Part shown: one piece after another, positions 45,190 to 54,846 of the stretch | How positions within the stretch are numbered: position 1 is the first letter of the stretch | Layout of the letters: each line of letters starts with the position of its first letter | Assembly (NCBI GenBank): GCA_003133225.1 | Contig: PKWL01000095.1 | Span: forward strand, 118,080-182,079 | Source: Janthinobacterium sp. | GTDB lineage: Bacteria; Pseudomonadota; Gammaproteobacteria; Burkholderiales; Burkholderiaceae_D | Direction of reading: 5' to 3' | DNA length: 64,000 nucleotides | Notes under the pieces: generated by a model | The model's input: only the letters and a program-made list of their open reading frames with translations | The model's database searches: none | What the model was told of the DNA's origin: nothing | Translations under genes and position numbers: made by a program

Positions 45190-45840
45190 CTAGACTGCGC
45201 TAACGTCGAGTTTGGCACCGGTCGCAGCAACCATCTCTTCCTTGCTCACGCCGGGCGCCAGTTCCATCGCCTTCAAGCCATTGGGCGTGACTTCGATCAC
45301 GCCCATGTCAGTGATGATGAGGTCAACCACGCCAACTCCCGTCAGCGGCAAATCACAGTGCTCGAGCAGCTTGTGCGCGGTGCTGCCATCCTTGGCCGTG
45401 GCGACATGTTCCATCAGCACCACCACGCGCTTGACGCCGGCCACCAGATCCATGGCGCCGCCCATGCCTTTGACCATCTTGCCGGGGATCATCCAATTGG
45501 CTAAATCGCCCTTTCCCGACACTTGCATCGCGCCTAGGATCGCCAGATTGATCTTGCCGCCGCGGATCATGCCAAACGAGTCGGCCGAGCTAAAGTACGC
45601 CGAGCCCGGCAGCGCCGTCACGGTTTGCTTGCCGGCGTTGATCAGGTCCGGATCGACTTCCTCGTCGGTCGGGAACGGGCCGATGCCAAGTAAACCGTTT
45701 TCCGATTGCAAGAAAACTTCCATATTGTCGGGCACGTAGTTCGCCACCAGGGTCGGCAAACCAATGCCCAGATTCACATAAAAGCCGTCTTGCAGTTCTT
45801 GCGCCGCGCGTGCGGCCATTTCATCACGAGTCCATGCCAT
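45190..45840 (-). CDS. scoB: 3-oxoacid CoA-transferase subunit B
   Basis: The 216-aa small subunit carries the catalytic Glu in the [11 protein letters not shown] motif, as in succinyl-CoA:3-ketoacid CoA-transferases. [10 protein letters not shown] and [13 protein letters not shown] are other family segments. The enzyme activates acetoacetate at the expense of succinyl-CoA (or a related donor). ATG 45840 has GGAG six bases upstream and is preferred over ATG 45843. It follows scoA by 37 bp. Confidence 0.95.
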   Translation of the reverse strand: MAWTRDEMAARAAQELQDGFYVNLGIGLPTLVANYVPDNMEVFLQSENGLLGIGPFPTDEEVDPDLINAGKQTVTALPGSAYFSSADSFGMIRGGKINLAILGAMQVSGKGDLANWMIPGKMVKGMGGAMDLVAGVKRVVVLMEHVATAKDGSTAHKLLEHCDLPLTGVGVVDLIITDMGVIEVTPNGLKAMELAPGVSKEEMVAATGAKLDVSAV

Positions 45841-45877
45841 CATAATCTCCGTATTGTCTGGTTGTCGGGCCAAAGCC

Positions 45878-46576
45878 TCATTTGGTGCGCACGGTGCGCT
45901 GCTCAATGCGTTTTTCCGGGTGCGCATTGACGACAATGCGGTGCACGAAGATGCTCGGCGTATGCACTTCGTCAGGATCGATTTCGCCTATTTCCACCAG
46001 CTTTTCCACTTCGACGATGGTGATCTTGCCCGCCATGGCCACGTTAGGATTGAAATTGCGCGCCGTCTTGCGATACACCAGATTGCCGGCGCGGTCCGCC
46101 TTATATGCTTTTACCAGCGCCACGTCGGCCATCAAACTGCGCTCCATCACGTACTGCTCACCGTCGAATTCGCGGATTTCCTTGCCCTCGGCAACGATGG
46201 TGCCGACGCCCGTTTTGGTGAAAAAAGCGGGGATGCCGGAGCCGCCGGCGCGCAGCTTTTCAGCCAGCGTGCCTTGCGGCGTGAATTCAAGTTCCAGTTC
46301 GCCGGCCAGGTATTGGCGTGCGAATTCCTTGTTTTCACCGACATAGGAAGCGATCATTTTTTTGATCTGACGGGTGGCTAAGAGTTGGCCGAGGCCAAAA
46401 CCGTCGACGCCGGCATTGTTGGAGATAGCCGTCAAGCCGGTCACGCCGGAATCGCGCAAGGCGCCGATCAGGGCCTCGGGAATGCCGCACAAACCGAAAC
46501 CGCCCACGGCAATGGTTTGACCATTTTTCACAACACCGGCCAGGGCCGATGCTGCATCAGGATAAACTTTATTCAT
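45878..46576 (-). CDS. scoA: 3-oxoacid CoA-transferase subunit A
   Basis: The 232-aa large subunit binds CoA and shows the [16 protein letters not shown] signature of CoA-transferase family [14 protein letters not shown] and FNPNVAMAG are conserved later. ATG 46576 ([12 protein letters not shown]) follows AGAGGG; the frame continues to 46663 but without likely coding content. It is the first gene of scoAB, probably for ketone-body or branched-chain acid use. A PAS-LuxR regulator is divergent to it, 142 bp away, and could regulate it. Confidence 0.95.
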   Translation of the reverse strand: MNKVYPDAASALAGVVKNGQTIAVGGFGLCGIPEALIGALRDSGVTGLTAISNNAGVDGFGLGQLLATRQIKKMIASYVGENKEFARQYLAGELELEFTPQGTLAEKLRAGGSGIPAFFTKTGVGTIVAEGKEIREFDGEQYVMERSLMADVALVKAYKADRAGNLVYRKTARNFNPNVAMAGKITIVEVEKLVEIGEIDPDEVHTPSIFVHRIVVNAHPEKRIEQRTVRTK

Positions 46577-46718
46577 ACATGTCCCTCTTCTTTTGTTAAT
46601 CTGGTTCGCTTCTAATGTGTTATCGAGCAAGGTATGAGCATAAAATACGTTTACAAAAAGCACAATACCGTAGAACTACCTGTACCATTCTTTCTCCATC
46701 ACCACTAAATTTGCACCG

Positions 46719-47285
46719 ATGAACGCACCGCCCCGGATCGACTACGAGACCATTTTCCTGCGCGCGCCGGTCGGCATGTGCATCTCGGAAAATCGCATCA
46801 TCCAATCTTGTAACGACAGCCTGGCCGGCATGTTTGGTTACGGGCGCAGCGACCTGGTCGGCCAATCCTTTCGCGTGCTCTATCCGACCTTGGAAGAATT
46901 CCGCCGCACCGGCGATCGCATTATCCCGATCATGAATGCCAAGGGCCGCTATTCGGACGAACGTATTATGCGCCGCGCCACCGGTGAATTGTTTTGGTGC
47001 CACGTCAGCGGGCATGCGCTCTTGCCCAACGAGCCGCTCGGGCCCGGCATCTGGACGTTTGAAGATGTCAGCGAAAAACGCCCCGTGACGGCGGAGCTGA
47101 CCCCGCGCGAGCGCGAAATTGCAGCTCTTCTAGTGGAAGGCAAGACCAGCAAGGTCATCGCCCGTCAGATCGACCTTAGCCCGCGCACGGTCGAAATGCA
47201 CCGCGCCAAACTGATGCGCAAATTTTCGGCGGCGACCTCGTCGGAACTGGTGCATAAGCTAGTGGGAATCCATTTGCCCCGTTGA
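46719..47285 (+). CDS. PAS-LuxR transcriptional regulator, divergent from scoAB
   Basis: The 188-aa protein has a PAS sensor (about 8-115, LRAPVGMCISENRIIQSCN, FGYGRSDLVGQ) and a LuxR HTH (about 125-185, LTPREREIAALLVEGKTSKV, then RTVEMHRAKLMRKF). There is no receiver domain, so it senses directly by PAS rather than via a kinase. It lies divergent to scoAB and convergent with an SDR gene. The ligand is unknown. This layout fits PAS-LuxR proteins that regulate aromatic or short-chain acid catabolism, by inference only. Confidence 0.9.
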   Translation: MNAPPRIDYETIFLRAPVGMCISENRIIQSCNDSLAGMFGYGRSDLVGQSFRVLYPTLEEFRRTGDRIIPIMNAKGRYSDERIMRRATGELFWCHVSGHALLPNEPLGPGIWTFEDVSEKRPVTAELTPREREIAALLVEGKTSKVIARQIDLSPRTVEMHRAKLMRKFSAATSSELVHKLVGIHLPR

Positions 47286-47293
47286 CGCCACCG

Positions 47294-48070
47294 TCAGAGT
47301 GCCGTCATGCCGTCGTCGGCCGAAATGATGGCGCCGTTGATGAAATGGGAATCGTCGCCCGCCAGCAGCAGCAGCAAGCCGTCGAGGTCTTCCGGTTTGC
47401 CCGGACGCTTGCGCGGCAACAGGTCGATCAGCTTTTTGCCCTGCTCGCTGGCGAAATAATCTTCGTTGATTTCGGTCGAAATATAGCCTGGGCAGATCGC
47501 GTTGATGTTGATACCGTATTTGCCCCACTCGACGGCCATGGCCTTGGTCATTTGCACCACGCCGGCCTTGCTCATGCAATAGACGCCGATTTGCGGCAGC
47601 ACGCGTAAACCTGCCACGGAGGCGATATTGATGATGCGGTGCTGCTTTTTCGGGTCGCCCTTGGCGCGTGCGATCATGCGTTTGGCCGTTTGCTGGGCCA
47701 CGAAAAAAGAACCGCGCAGGTTGGTGTCCATCATGAAGGCGTAATCTTCCGGCGTGACATCGACCAGACGCTGGGTGGTGGACACGCCGGAATTGTTTAC
47801 CAGGATGTCGATTGGGCCCGCTTCCGTCTCGGCGTGGGCAATCGCCGACTTGATGCTGGCAAAATCGGTCACGTCGAGGGGGACCACGTGAGCGGCGCCG
47901 CCATCGGCTTCGATCTCGGCACGCAATTCCTTCAAGCGCTCGATGCGGCGCGACGCCAGCACCACTTGCGCGCCGGCTTGGGCCAGCACTTTTGCGAAGC
48001 GAGCACCCAGACCGCTAGATGCACCGGTAATGAGGGCGATTTTGCCCTCAAAGTTAACTTCAATGCCCAC
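47294..48070 (-). CDS. Short-chain dehydrogenase/reductase
   Basis: The 258-aa Rossmann-fold enzyme has TGASSGLGARFA (nucleotide-binding TGxxxGxG), NNSGVS (NAG-type strand) and the YCMSKAGVV catalytic Tyr-x3-Lys, with Ser in INIASVAG. NAD/NADP preference is unclear; ASRRIERLK suggests NADP through the Arg pair. Its substrate is not evident; several SDRs of this length reduce beta-keto or hydroxyacyl groups (FabG/3-hydroxybutyrate type), which suits the ScoAB neighbours. It converges with the PAS-LuxR gene. Confidence 0.92.
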   Translation of the reverse strand: MGIEVNFEGKIALITGASSGLGARFAKVLAQAGAQVVLASRRIERLKELRAEIEADGGAAHVVPLDVTDFASIKSAIAHAETEAGPIDILVNNSGVSTTQRLVDVTPEDYAFMMDTNLRGSFFVAQQTAKRMIARAKGDPKKQHRIINIASVAGLRVLPQIGVYCMSKAGVVQMTKAMAVEWGKYGININAICPGYISTEINEDYFASEQGKKLIDLLPRKRPGKPEDLDGLLLLLAGDDSHFINGAIISADDGMTAL

Positions 48071-48288
48071 GACTTACCCCCTGTTTTGTGTTGTGTTGGT
48101 CCATGCGCCGATGGTCTCCTGCCTGCGCCATCCGAGTGCGCGCCGGCCTCAGTGTAGACGCCATCATTACATAAAATATCAGGATTAGATTGCGGTGTCT
48201 AAAAATGTCACGCAAAATGGCAGCAAAATTGCAATTCGCAAAAAAGTAGCACACTCGTGCTTAGATTTTTAATTTTCATGATGAGACC

Positions 48289-49965
48289 ATGACACAGCCC
48301 AATAATTTTGTTGAACAATACGGCCCACGCGATACGATGGCGTACGACGTCGTCGTTGTCGGTGGCGGCCCGGCAGGCTTGTCTGCCGCGATCAAACTAA
48401 AACAGATGGCGGCCGAGAAGGGCTGTGAAGTGTCCGTTTGCGTCTTGGAAAAAGGCGGCGAGCTGGGTGCCCACATCCTGTCGGGCGCCATCATGGATCC
48501 ACGGGCTTTGACCGAACTGATCCCGAACTGGAAGGAACTGGGCGCGCCGCTCAACACGGCCGTGACAGAAGACCGCATCCTGTTTCTGACCGAAAGCAAG
48601 GCCATCCGCACTCCGGGCTTTCTGCTGCCGGCCTGCTTTGAAAATCACGGCAACTACATCATTTCGCTAGCTAACCTTGTGCGCTGGCTCGGTCAGCAAG
48701 CCGAAGCGCTCGGGGTCGAGATTTTCCCCGGCTTCCCCGCTGCCGAAATCTTGTACAACGACGATGACTCGGTGAAAGGCGTAGCCACCGGCAACATGGG
48801 CGTCGGCCGTGATGGCCAGCCTGGCCCGGCCTTCCAGCTCGGCATGGAATTGCACGCCAAATACACGCTGTTCGCGGAAGGCTCGCGCGGCCACCTGGGC
48901 AAGCAGTTGATGGTGAAATATGACCTTAATAAGGGCCGTGATCCGCAATCGTATGGCATCGGCATTAAGGAGCTGTGGGAATTCGACCCATCCCAACACC
49001 AGAGCGGTCTCGCCATCCACACCACCGGCTGGCCCCTCGACAGCAAGACTTATGGCGGCTCCTTCATGTATCACTTGGAAAACAACCAGGTGATGGTCGG
49101 CTATGTGATCGGCTTAAACTATGCTAACCCCTACCTATCGCCCTACGAAGAATTCCAACGCTACAAGACGCACCCCGAAATCCGCACTTTTTTCGAAGGA
49201 GGCAAGCGCCTTTCCTACGGCGCGCGCGCCATCACGGCCGGCGGCTTGCAATCGCTGCCGAAGTTGGTGTTTCCAGGCGGCGCGCTAATTGGGTGCGACG
49301 CCGGTTTTCTGAATATGAGCCGCATCAAGGGCAGCCACGCGGCGATCAAGACCGGCATGCTGGCCGCCAGCGCCGCCTTCGAGGCCATTGCCACACAACG
49401 CCAGCACGACGAGCTCGACGCCTTTCCCGCCGCGTTCGAGGCCTCGTGGCTGCATGAAGAGCTGCACATCGGGCGCAATGTCAAGCCCTGGTTGTCGCGC
49501 GGCTTGTATCTGGGCAGTGTCATGACGGGGATCGACCAGATCGTGTTCCGCGGCAAGGCGCCCTGGACTTTGCATCATACCCACGCCGACCATGAGTGCC
49601 TCAAGCCAGCCGCAGTGTGCCAGGAAATCGTGTATCCCAAGCCGGATGGCAAGCTCACTTTTGACAGGATGTCATCGGTCTTCATTTCCAACACCAACCA
49701 CGCGGAAGATCAGCCGATTCACTTGACCCTGAAAAACCCGAGCGTGCCGGTGGACGTCAATCTTGCCACTTATGCGGGGCCGGAGGCGCGTTACTGTCCG
49801 GCCGGCGTATACGAGTTCGTCAAGACTGAAAGCGGCGCCGAGCGCTTGCAAATCAATGCGCAAAATTGCGTGCATTGCAAAACGTGTGACATCAAGGATC
49901 CAACCCAAAATATCGTCTGGGTCACGCCGGAAGGGGGCGGCGGCCCCAACTATCCGAACATGTAA
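48289..49965 (+). CDS. Electron transfer flavoprotein-ubiquinone oxidoreductase
   Basis: The 558-aa membrane-associated protein passes electrons from reduced ETF to ubiquinone during fatty-acid and amino-acid oxidation. The FAD site VVVGGGPAGLSAAIKL is near residue 22-37. The C-terminal 4Fe-4S cluster Cys are in RYCPAGVY and in NCVHCKTCDIKDP, four in all. ALTELIPNWKELG and GGLQSLPKLVFPGG are conserved family segments. It is monocistronic. ETF subunits themselves are not in the window. Confidence 0.97.
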   Translation: MTQPNNFVEQYGPRDTMAYDVVVVGGGPAGLSAAIKLKQMAAEKGCEVSVCVLEKGGELGAHILSGAIMDPRALTELIPNWKELGAPLNTAVTEDRILFLTESKAIRTPGFLLPACFENHGNYIISLANLVRWLGQQAEALGVEIFPGFPAAEILYNDDDSVKGVATGNMGVGRDGQPGPAFQLGMELHAKYTLFAEGSRGHLGKQLMVKYDLNKGRDPQSYGIGIKELWEFDPSQHQSGLAIHTTGWPLDSKTYGGSFMYHLENNQVMVGYVIGLNYANPYLSPYEEFQRYKTHPEIRTFFEGGKRLSYGARAITAGGLQSLPKLVFPGGALIGCDAGFLNMSRIKGSHAAIKTGMLAASAAFEAIATQRQHDELDAFPAAFEASWLHEELHIGRNVKPWLSRGLYLGSVMTGIDQIVFRGKAPWTLHHTHADHECLKPAAVCQEIVYPKPDGKLTFDRMSSVFISNTNHAEDQPIHLTLKNPSVPVDVNLATYAGPEARYCPAGVYEFVKTESGAERLQINAQNCVHCKTCDIKDPTQNIVWVTPEGGGGPNYPNM

Positions 49966-50016
49966 CGGCAGGCGCGGCGGGCGCCGGGGGGCATTTTTCC
50001 TAGCGCCCGGTTAATG

Positions 50017-50035
50017 GCCGGCGCACCGCGCCGGC
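50017..50035. repeat. GC hairpin downstream of ETF-QO gene
   Basis: GCCGGCGC (50017-50024) and GCGCCGGC (50028-50035) with a three-base loop. It may be part of the transcript end, but lacks a U-run. Confidence 0.4.
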
Positions 50036-50171
50036 GCCAGCGTAGCGCCCATTGGGTGGCGGAATGGTTGGGAAATTGGAGCAGGGGCTGCGGAGCGAAG
50101 CGCAAGCCTTGATGCGAAAAAAAGGGGCCGCGGATGGCGGCACAGTGCGCACCGGCAAATCAACCTAAAAT

Positions 50172-50615
50172 TCAACCATGGCGCGTTGGCGCCGACCGCC
50201 TGTGCCCGACGCCGAATTGGTGGCCCACCACCAGTGTCGAGGTCGCGATCAGGCTGCTCAAGCCCAACACCAGTTGAATCAATTTATCATCGGGCAAAAC
50301 CCACGTCGCCGACGGGGAAGGCGCGACCTGGGCGGCTGCTGAAATCAGGGGTGCGACCCATTCAGCCTCGGCGGTGAGGTCGAGGATCACGGCGCCATCA
50401 GCGCTCGTTTGCATGAAAATGTCACCGCCTTCGGCAAGGCAAAAGCAGATGCCGTAGCCGCTTTCGGAGGGCCGAATATGTTCCTGCAAGCTGCGGTTAT
50501 GTTCCTCGATCCACAGCTCGACGTCGTAAGGGGTTTCCAAATGGTCCCATGCGCGTGGCCGGAAGCGCGGATTTGCAGGCGATGCATCGAGTGGATTGTC
50601 TAGTGCGCCGCGCAT
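50172..50615 (-). CDS. Hypothetical protein
   Basis: The 147-aa protein is not recognised. It is acidic in the middle and has a weakly hydrophobic segment near the end (LIQLVLGLSSLIATSTLVVG, about 110-130), perhaps one membrane helix or a buried core. DGAVILDLTAEAEWVAPLI suggests a small alpha/beta domain. No neighbour gives a clear hint: the DUF882 gene lies upstream on the same strand after 91 bp. It starts at ATG 50615. Composition resembles its neighbours, so it is likely native, but expression is unproven. Confidence 0.6.
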   Translation of the reverse strand: MRGALDNPLDASPANPRFRPRAWDHLETPYDVELWIEEHNRSLQEHIRPSESGYGICFCLAEGGDIFMQTSADGAVILDLTAEAEWVAPLISAAAQVAPSPSATWVLPDDKLIQLVLGLSSLIATSTLVVGHQFGVGHRRSAPTRHG

Positions 50616-50706
50616 CGTCCAATTCTTTTTCTTAAAGGCGAATCCGCGGCCTTGCGCTCACGGGTGACGACGATGCGCGGCGACGCCGGCATCTTGTTCG
50701 TACGAC

Positions 50707-51399
50707 CTAACCCTTCCAGGTGCGCTTTAAGCCCGTATCGGCATGAATCCAGCCACCCCTGACGCCGGCGCGGTAATAATAGCCGACGCCGCCCTGGCGG
50801 AAGCTGCGCACCAGAGTGCCAAGCACTTCCTCGTTTAGGTTGGCGATGCGGATATCGGCCGCACGCCCTTCGATGTGCAGTGACTGGCGCGCCGCTGGTA
50901 CGCCCGCTTCGATCAACTTCCTGTTCGATAACGCCGTCCGGTAACCGGACAGGATTTCCAAGGGATTGTCGATGCCGTAACGGGCGACAAAGGCCTGGGT
51001 GGCCCACAGCGTCTCGAACAGTTTGGGATCGATCGCCGCCGTTTGCTTGCCGTTCACGTCGCGCAACAAATGGCACAACTCCTGATAAGCGGCATCGACG
51101 ATGTCGCCGTCTTTCCAATACAGTAACTTGGCGCGCTCGCCGCTCGCCGGCCGCGTCACTTCCAGCACGCGCGGTTTGAGCCAGAATTCCAGGTCCAGCG
51201 CCTGGGCGTCGAAAATATCGGGCGGCGGTTCCCCCGGGGCCCGGGTCATGAGCGACTTGGTCGCCGGCACCGTCCCGAAACTGCTTACCGGCGGGCTAGA
51301 GACGACAGTGCTGCTCGCGCAACCGATCAGTGGACTGGACATGACACCCAGTGCCGCCACCCCTAAACCATGCTGTAAAAAATGTCTGCGCGATGCCAT
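50707..51399 (-). CDS. DUF882/YcbK-type murein endopeptidase, predicted Tat lipoprotein
   Basis: The 230-aa protein begins with a Tat motif SRRHFLQ, a hydrophobic stretch and a lipobox LIGC, so it should be exported folded and lipidated. The C-terminal DUF882 (peptidase M15-like) domain shows SLHIEGRAADIRI, with zinc His and Asp, and GWIHADTG, giving a second His and Asp. E. coli YcbK (MepK), a Tat-exported relative, cuts D,D- and L,D-crosslinks in peptidoglycan. Here the role is probably the same by family. It is followed by the hypothetical gene at 50615. A PBP7-type protein is encoded ~600 bp away on the other strand. Confidence 0.85.
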   Translation of the reverse strand: MASRRHFLQHGLGVAALGVMSSPLIGCASSTVVSSPPVSSFGTVPATKSLMTRAPGEPPPDIFDAQALDLEFWLKPRVLEVTRPASGERAKLLYWKDGDIVDAAYQELCHLLRDVNGKQTAAIDPKLFETLWATQAFVARYGIDNPLEILSGYRTALSNRKLIEAGVPAARQSLHIEGRAADIRIANLNEEVLGTLVRSFRQGGVGYYYRAGVRGGWIHADTGLKRTWKG

Positions 51400-51991
51400 A
51401 GTGAGCTCATGAAATTGAGAAGTTTACTATAGCGTATTGTTGGAATTATGAAAGACTTGTTACACCAAATCGCGTGGCGCCGATGCCACGGCGCCCTGTT
51501 GACGAGGCGTCGCTTCTCTTTTTGGGTGGAAAATTGGGCCTTCACCGGGACGATCTAGGCCACGTTGTGCGAAGTGCGGGTCGTGGCCAAGACCCTCGCA
51601 CGCGATCGGAACATGCTCGGGCTTTTGATGGGCACGCGCCCGAACGGGCGGCGCCAGCGAAACCGCTGGCGCGAAAAACGTCAAAGTCCTGGAGCCGCCA
51701 TCCCCGCTACAACGACGCAAGAACTTTGGCCGTGAGCGTTAAAGCGTGAAAAGTGGTCGTTCTGTCCCACCGCGCTGCGCGTCGGCCCAGAACACAACGC
51801 CCAACATCCATTGACCATCCATTTATACGCGCAGCTCAATGTTCGGCGCTGTGCGCGCCGGCCGCACTGCTCTTCTGGTTTCTTGCACGTAGACATTGAA
51901 TCGTGTTTAATGTTATTGTCCGAACTTGGCATAAATCGAGCCACACGGAATCTGTGCACGCTGGATTGACGCTTCGACACGAAAAAATACC
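51400..51991. other. 592 bp intergenic region, nothing recognised
   Basis: Divergent spacer between the DUF882 gene and the PBP7 gene. Short frames of 60-100 codons exist on both strands but show no family features or ribosome site. Promoters for both genes must be here; no strong match was found by eye. Confidence 0.45.
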
Positions 51992-52870
51992 ATGATTAAA
52001 AAAATTGTTGCCATAGTCCTCATGACGTTGACGACAGCGGCCGCCACGGCGGTGCCGCTCGGTTCCATGTCGGTGCTAGTTGTCGAAGACGGCACCGGCA
52101 AGATATTGCTCGAAAAAAATCCCAACGCCTTGGTGCCGATCGCGTCCCTGACCAAGCTGATGACCGCGATGGTCGTGCTGGACTCGAAGCCGGATATGGA
52201 CGCGCCGATCAGCATCGACAAAATTGACGTCGACATGCTCAAACACAGCACCTCGCGCGTGCCGGTGGGCGCCACGATCAGCCGCCGCGATGTATTGCAA
52301 CTGGCATTGATGTCATCGGATAACCGCGCCGCAGCCTCGCTGGCGCGCACCTATACCGGCGGACGGGCCGCGTTCGGCGCCGCCATGAGCGCCAAGATCA
52401 AGTCGCTGGGCATGACCCAGACCGTGCTCGACGATCCGACCGGCCTGTCGCCGAGCAATAAATCGACCGCGGCCGACCTCATGAAAATGGCGACGGCAGC
52501 GGCCGCTTATCCGGACATCCGCCGCATCACAACCGCCCCCAAGGACATGATCAAAATCAACGGCCGACCCGTCGAATATCACAATACCAATCGTCTGGTC
52601 GGGGCCAAAGGCTGGGACATCGGCCTGTCCAAGACGGGGTACACGGAAGAGGCGGGACGCTGCCTGATCATGCGCATCAAGTCGGCCGGCACCAATGCCA
52701 CCTTGATTTTGTTAAATGCCAAAGCCAGCTCGGCGCGCGTGCTCGACGCCCTTAACATCCGCCGCTTCATCGCCGGCAACGAGGGCGAGCCGCCCATCCA
52801 AGTGGCAGCGACACACCACAAACGCCACCTCTTCCACCTGGCAAGCCGCCACCGCCGCGCCGCCCTGTAA
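51992..52870 (+). CDS. pbpG: D-alanyl-D-alanine endopeptidase, PBP7 type
   Basis: The 292-aa penicillin-binding protein has a signal peptide (1-20, cut near ATAVP), SLTK at residues 52-55 (nucleophile Ser52), SSDN at 108-111 and a later SKTGYTEEAG (KTG). It belongs to the low-molecular-weight peptidase S11 group of endopeptidases (PBP7/PbpG-like) that open peptide cross-links in the periplasm. It lacks the C-terminal amphipathic anchor of PBP5; instead it ends in a short basic tail rich in His and Arg. It converges with recD after 29 bp. Confidence 0.9.
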   Translation: MIKKIVAIVLMTLTTAAATAVPLGSMSVLVVEDGTGKILLEKNPNALVPIASLTKLMTAMVVLDSKPDMDAPISIDKIDVDMLKHSTSRVPVGATISRRDVLQLALMSSDNRAAASLARTYTGGRAAFGAAMSAKIKSLGMTQTVLDDPTGLSPSNKSTAADLMKMATAAAAYPDIRRITTAPKDMIKINGRPVEYHNTNRLVGAKGWDIGLSKTGYTEEAGRCLIMRIKSAGTNATLILLNAKASSARVLDALNIRRFIAGNEGEPPIQVAATHHKRHLFHLASRHRRAAL

Positions 52871-52899
52871 TTTCCAAGGAGTCCGCGCCTGCCGGCAGC

Positions 52900-54846
52900 C
52901 TAGTCCAACAAGCCGCGTAAGCCGCTGGCGCGCCGCGTGCTGCGCGCGACCGCCTCCAGAAGCAGCGCCGGCGCGGGCGCGACCAGCGTGAAAAACTCGC
53001 GCGCCCTGGTGATGCCGGTGTAGATCAGTTCGCGCGCCAAGGTCGGAGCGCTCTCGCTTGGCAGCACGAGCACGGTGTGCCTAAATTCGGAGCCTTGCGC
53101 TTTATGCACCGTCATCGCAAACGCCGTCTCGACATGGCGCAGCCGGGTCGCGAGCACGCTGCGCACGGCTTCTCCCTCCAAAAAGTAGACCCGCAATGAG
53201 GCGGGACGTGCCGGGTCGCGTAAGGTCAGTCCGATGTCGCCGTTGTAGACGCGCAAGTCGTAGTCATTGCGCGTGACCATGACAGGACGCCCGACATACC
53301 ACTCGCTGCGCCTGATCAAGCCTTGACGTTCGAGCGCCTGCTCGATAGCGCCGTTCAGACCGCAAACGCCCCACGCGCCGCTGCGCACCGCGCACAGGAT
53401 GCGGAACGCTTCAAAGCTGCGTAGGACCGCGCGCACCCACGCTTCATGGTGGGGTCCAGCAGCGCCGTCCCGCACCAGTTTTAGATAATGCTGGTAACCG
53501 CCGCCGGCACCAGGGCGTCCATGCAAGGCCAGTTGCAATAGATCGGCTGGTTGCGCCGACGCGATCCAAGTCACCGCTCCGGCGCTGTCGGCACGCAGGC
53601 AATCTTGCACTTGGCTCGCCAAACCCGTATTGACGGCTTGCGCCAAGGCGCCAATCGGCCCGCTGAAACGGCGGCTTTGACGCAGCATGACCGTTTGCTG
53701 GGCCAGCGGCCCCGCGCTGCCCCAATAAGCCGGCGGGATACTGTGCCCGCTAGCTGCCCGGACATAGGCCAAGGTGGCGGCCGAAAAGCCGCCCGCCTGC
53801 GCATTGTGGCAAAGATCGCCCAGCACGGCGCCCGCTTCGACCGACGCCAGCTGGTCCTTGTCGCCCAGCAAAATCAGGATCGCTTGAGGCGGCAAGGCGT
53901 CGAGCAAGGACGCCATCATCTCCAGATGCACCATCGATGCTTCATCGACGATTAAGACATCGATGTCGAGCGGGTTGCCGGCGTGATGCGCAAATGCGCG
54001 CGTATCGGGGCGCGCCCCGAGCAGGCGGTGCAAGGTTTGCGCGGCGCCCATGCGCGCGGTCAGTTCGCCCAGCGCCAGATCGCTGCCCACTTTTTCGGCC
54101 AAGCTGGCGAGCGCGTCGTCGATCGACTGCTTCAAACGGGCAGCCGCCTTGCCGGTCGGGGCGGCTAAGGCGATGCGCAGCCGGGCCGGGTCGTCTGCCG
54201 TTGCCAACAACAGCGTCAACAGGCTCGCCACGGTATACGTCTTGCCGGTGCCGGGGCCGCCGGTGATGATCGTGACGTGGGCGCGCAGCGCGACAGCGCA
54301 GGCGATTTTCTGCCAGTCCGGCGCGCCGTTGGCAGGCTCTTCTGGGAACAAGAGATCGAGCCAGTGCCGCACCCGTGCCATGTTCGGCAGGCGTATCGTT
54401 TGGGCGCGCGCGCCGATGCTCTTGGCAACTTGCGTCTCGTCGCGCCAGTAGCGGCGCAGGTACAAGCGCTCACCATCGAGCACCAGCGGCTGCTGGAAAT
54501 CAAGGTCACCGACTTGCCATACCTGTTCCGACTTCGACAATAAGGCGCGCCACGCCATCACGCTGTCTGGCAGACTGCCCGCGGCGCCATGCAAAGCGTC
54601 CCACTCCGTATCGGCCCAGCCCATCAGAAGACAGGGATCGGCCACCAATTCGCCTAGCAACAAACAGCTGTGGCCCCGCCCTTCCAGCTCGCAGAGCGCC
54701 ACGCAAGCGAGCGCTAGCGGCGCGCCAGAGCGACCGATGGAACCGATGAAACGGGCGAACGCCCCGCTCAGGCGCCGCAACTGGCCGGCCTCGGCCAGGC
54801 TGTCGATGTGCTGTAACAGCGTTGTTGTACACGCGTCAGTCGTCAT
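52900..54846 (-). CDS. recD: Exodeoxyribonuclease V subunit alpha (RecD)
   Basis: The 648-aa SF1B helicase moves 5'-3' in the RecBCD complex at DNA ends. Walker A is GGPGTGKT (residues 196-203), Walker B VDEASMVHLEMM, and helicase motif VI TVHKAQGSEF near the C-terminus. An N-terminal domain of ~150 residues contacts RecC. The start ATG 54846 overlaps the end of recB by 11 bp. It is the last gene of recC-recB-recD. It converges with pbpG. Confidence 0.96.
   Translation of the reverse strand: MTTDACTTTLLQHIDSLAEAGQLRRLSGAFARFIGSIGRSGAPLALACVALCELEGRGHSCLLLGELVADPCLLMGWADTEWDALHGAAGSLPDSVMAWRALLSKSEQVWQVGDLDFQQPLVLDGERLYLRRYWRDETQVAKSIGARAQTIRLPNMARVRHWLDLLFPEEPANGAPDWQKIACAVALRAHVTIITGGPGTGKTYTVASLLTLLLATADDPARLRIALAAPTGKAAARLKQSIDDALASLAEKVGSDLALGELTARMGAAQTLHRLLGARPDTRAFAHHAGNPLDIDVLIVDEASMVHLEMMASLLDALPPQAILILLGDKDQLASVEAGAVLGDLCHNAQAGGFSAATLAYVRAASGHSIPPAYWGSAGPLAQQTVMLRQSRRFSGPIGALAQAVNTGLASQVQDCLRADSAGAVTWIASAQPADLLQLALHGRPGAGGGYQHYLKLVRDGAAGPHHEAWVRAVLRSFEAFRILCAVRSGAWGVCGLNGAIEQALERQGLIRRSEWYVGRPVMVTRNDYDLRVYNGDIGLTLRDPARPASLRVYFLEGEAVRSVLATRLRHVETAFAMTVHKAQGSEFRHTVLVLPSESAPTLARELIYTGITRAREFFTLVAPAPALLLEAVARSTRRASGLRGLLD

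Noticed and set aside
51460..51749. Two overlapping opposite-strand frames near 51.5 kb
   Set aside because: No ribosome site or resemblance; equally open both ways, which suggests noncoding GC-rich DNA.
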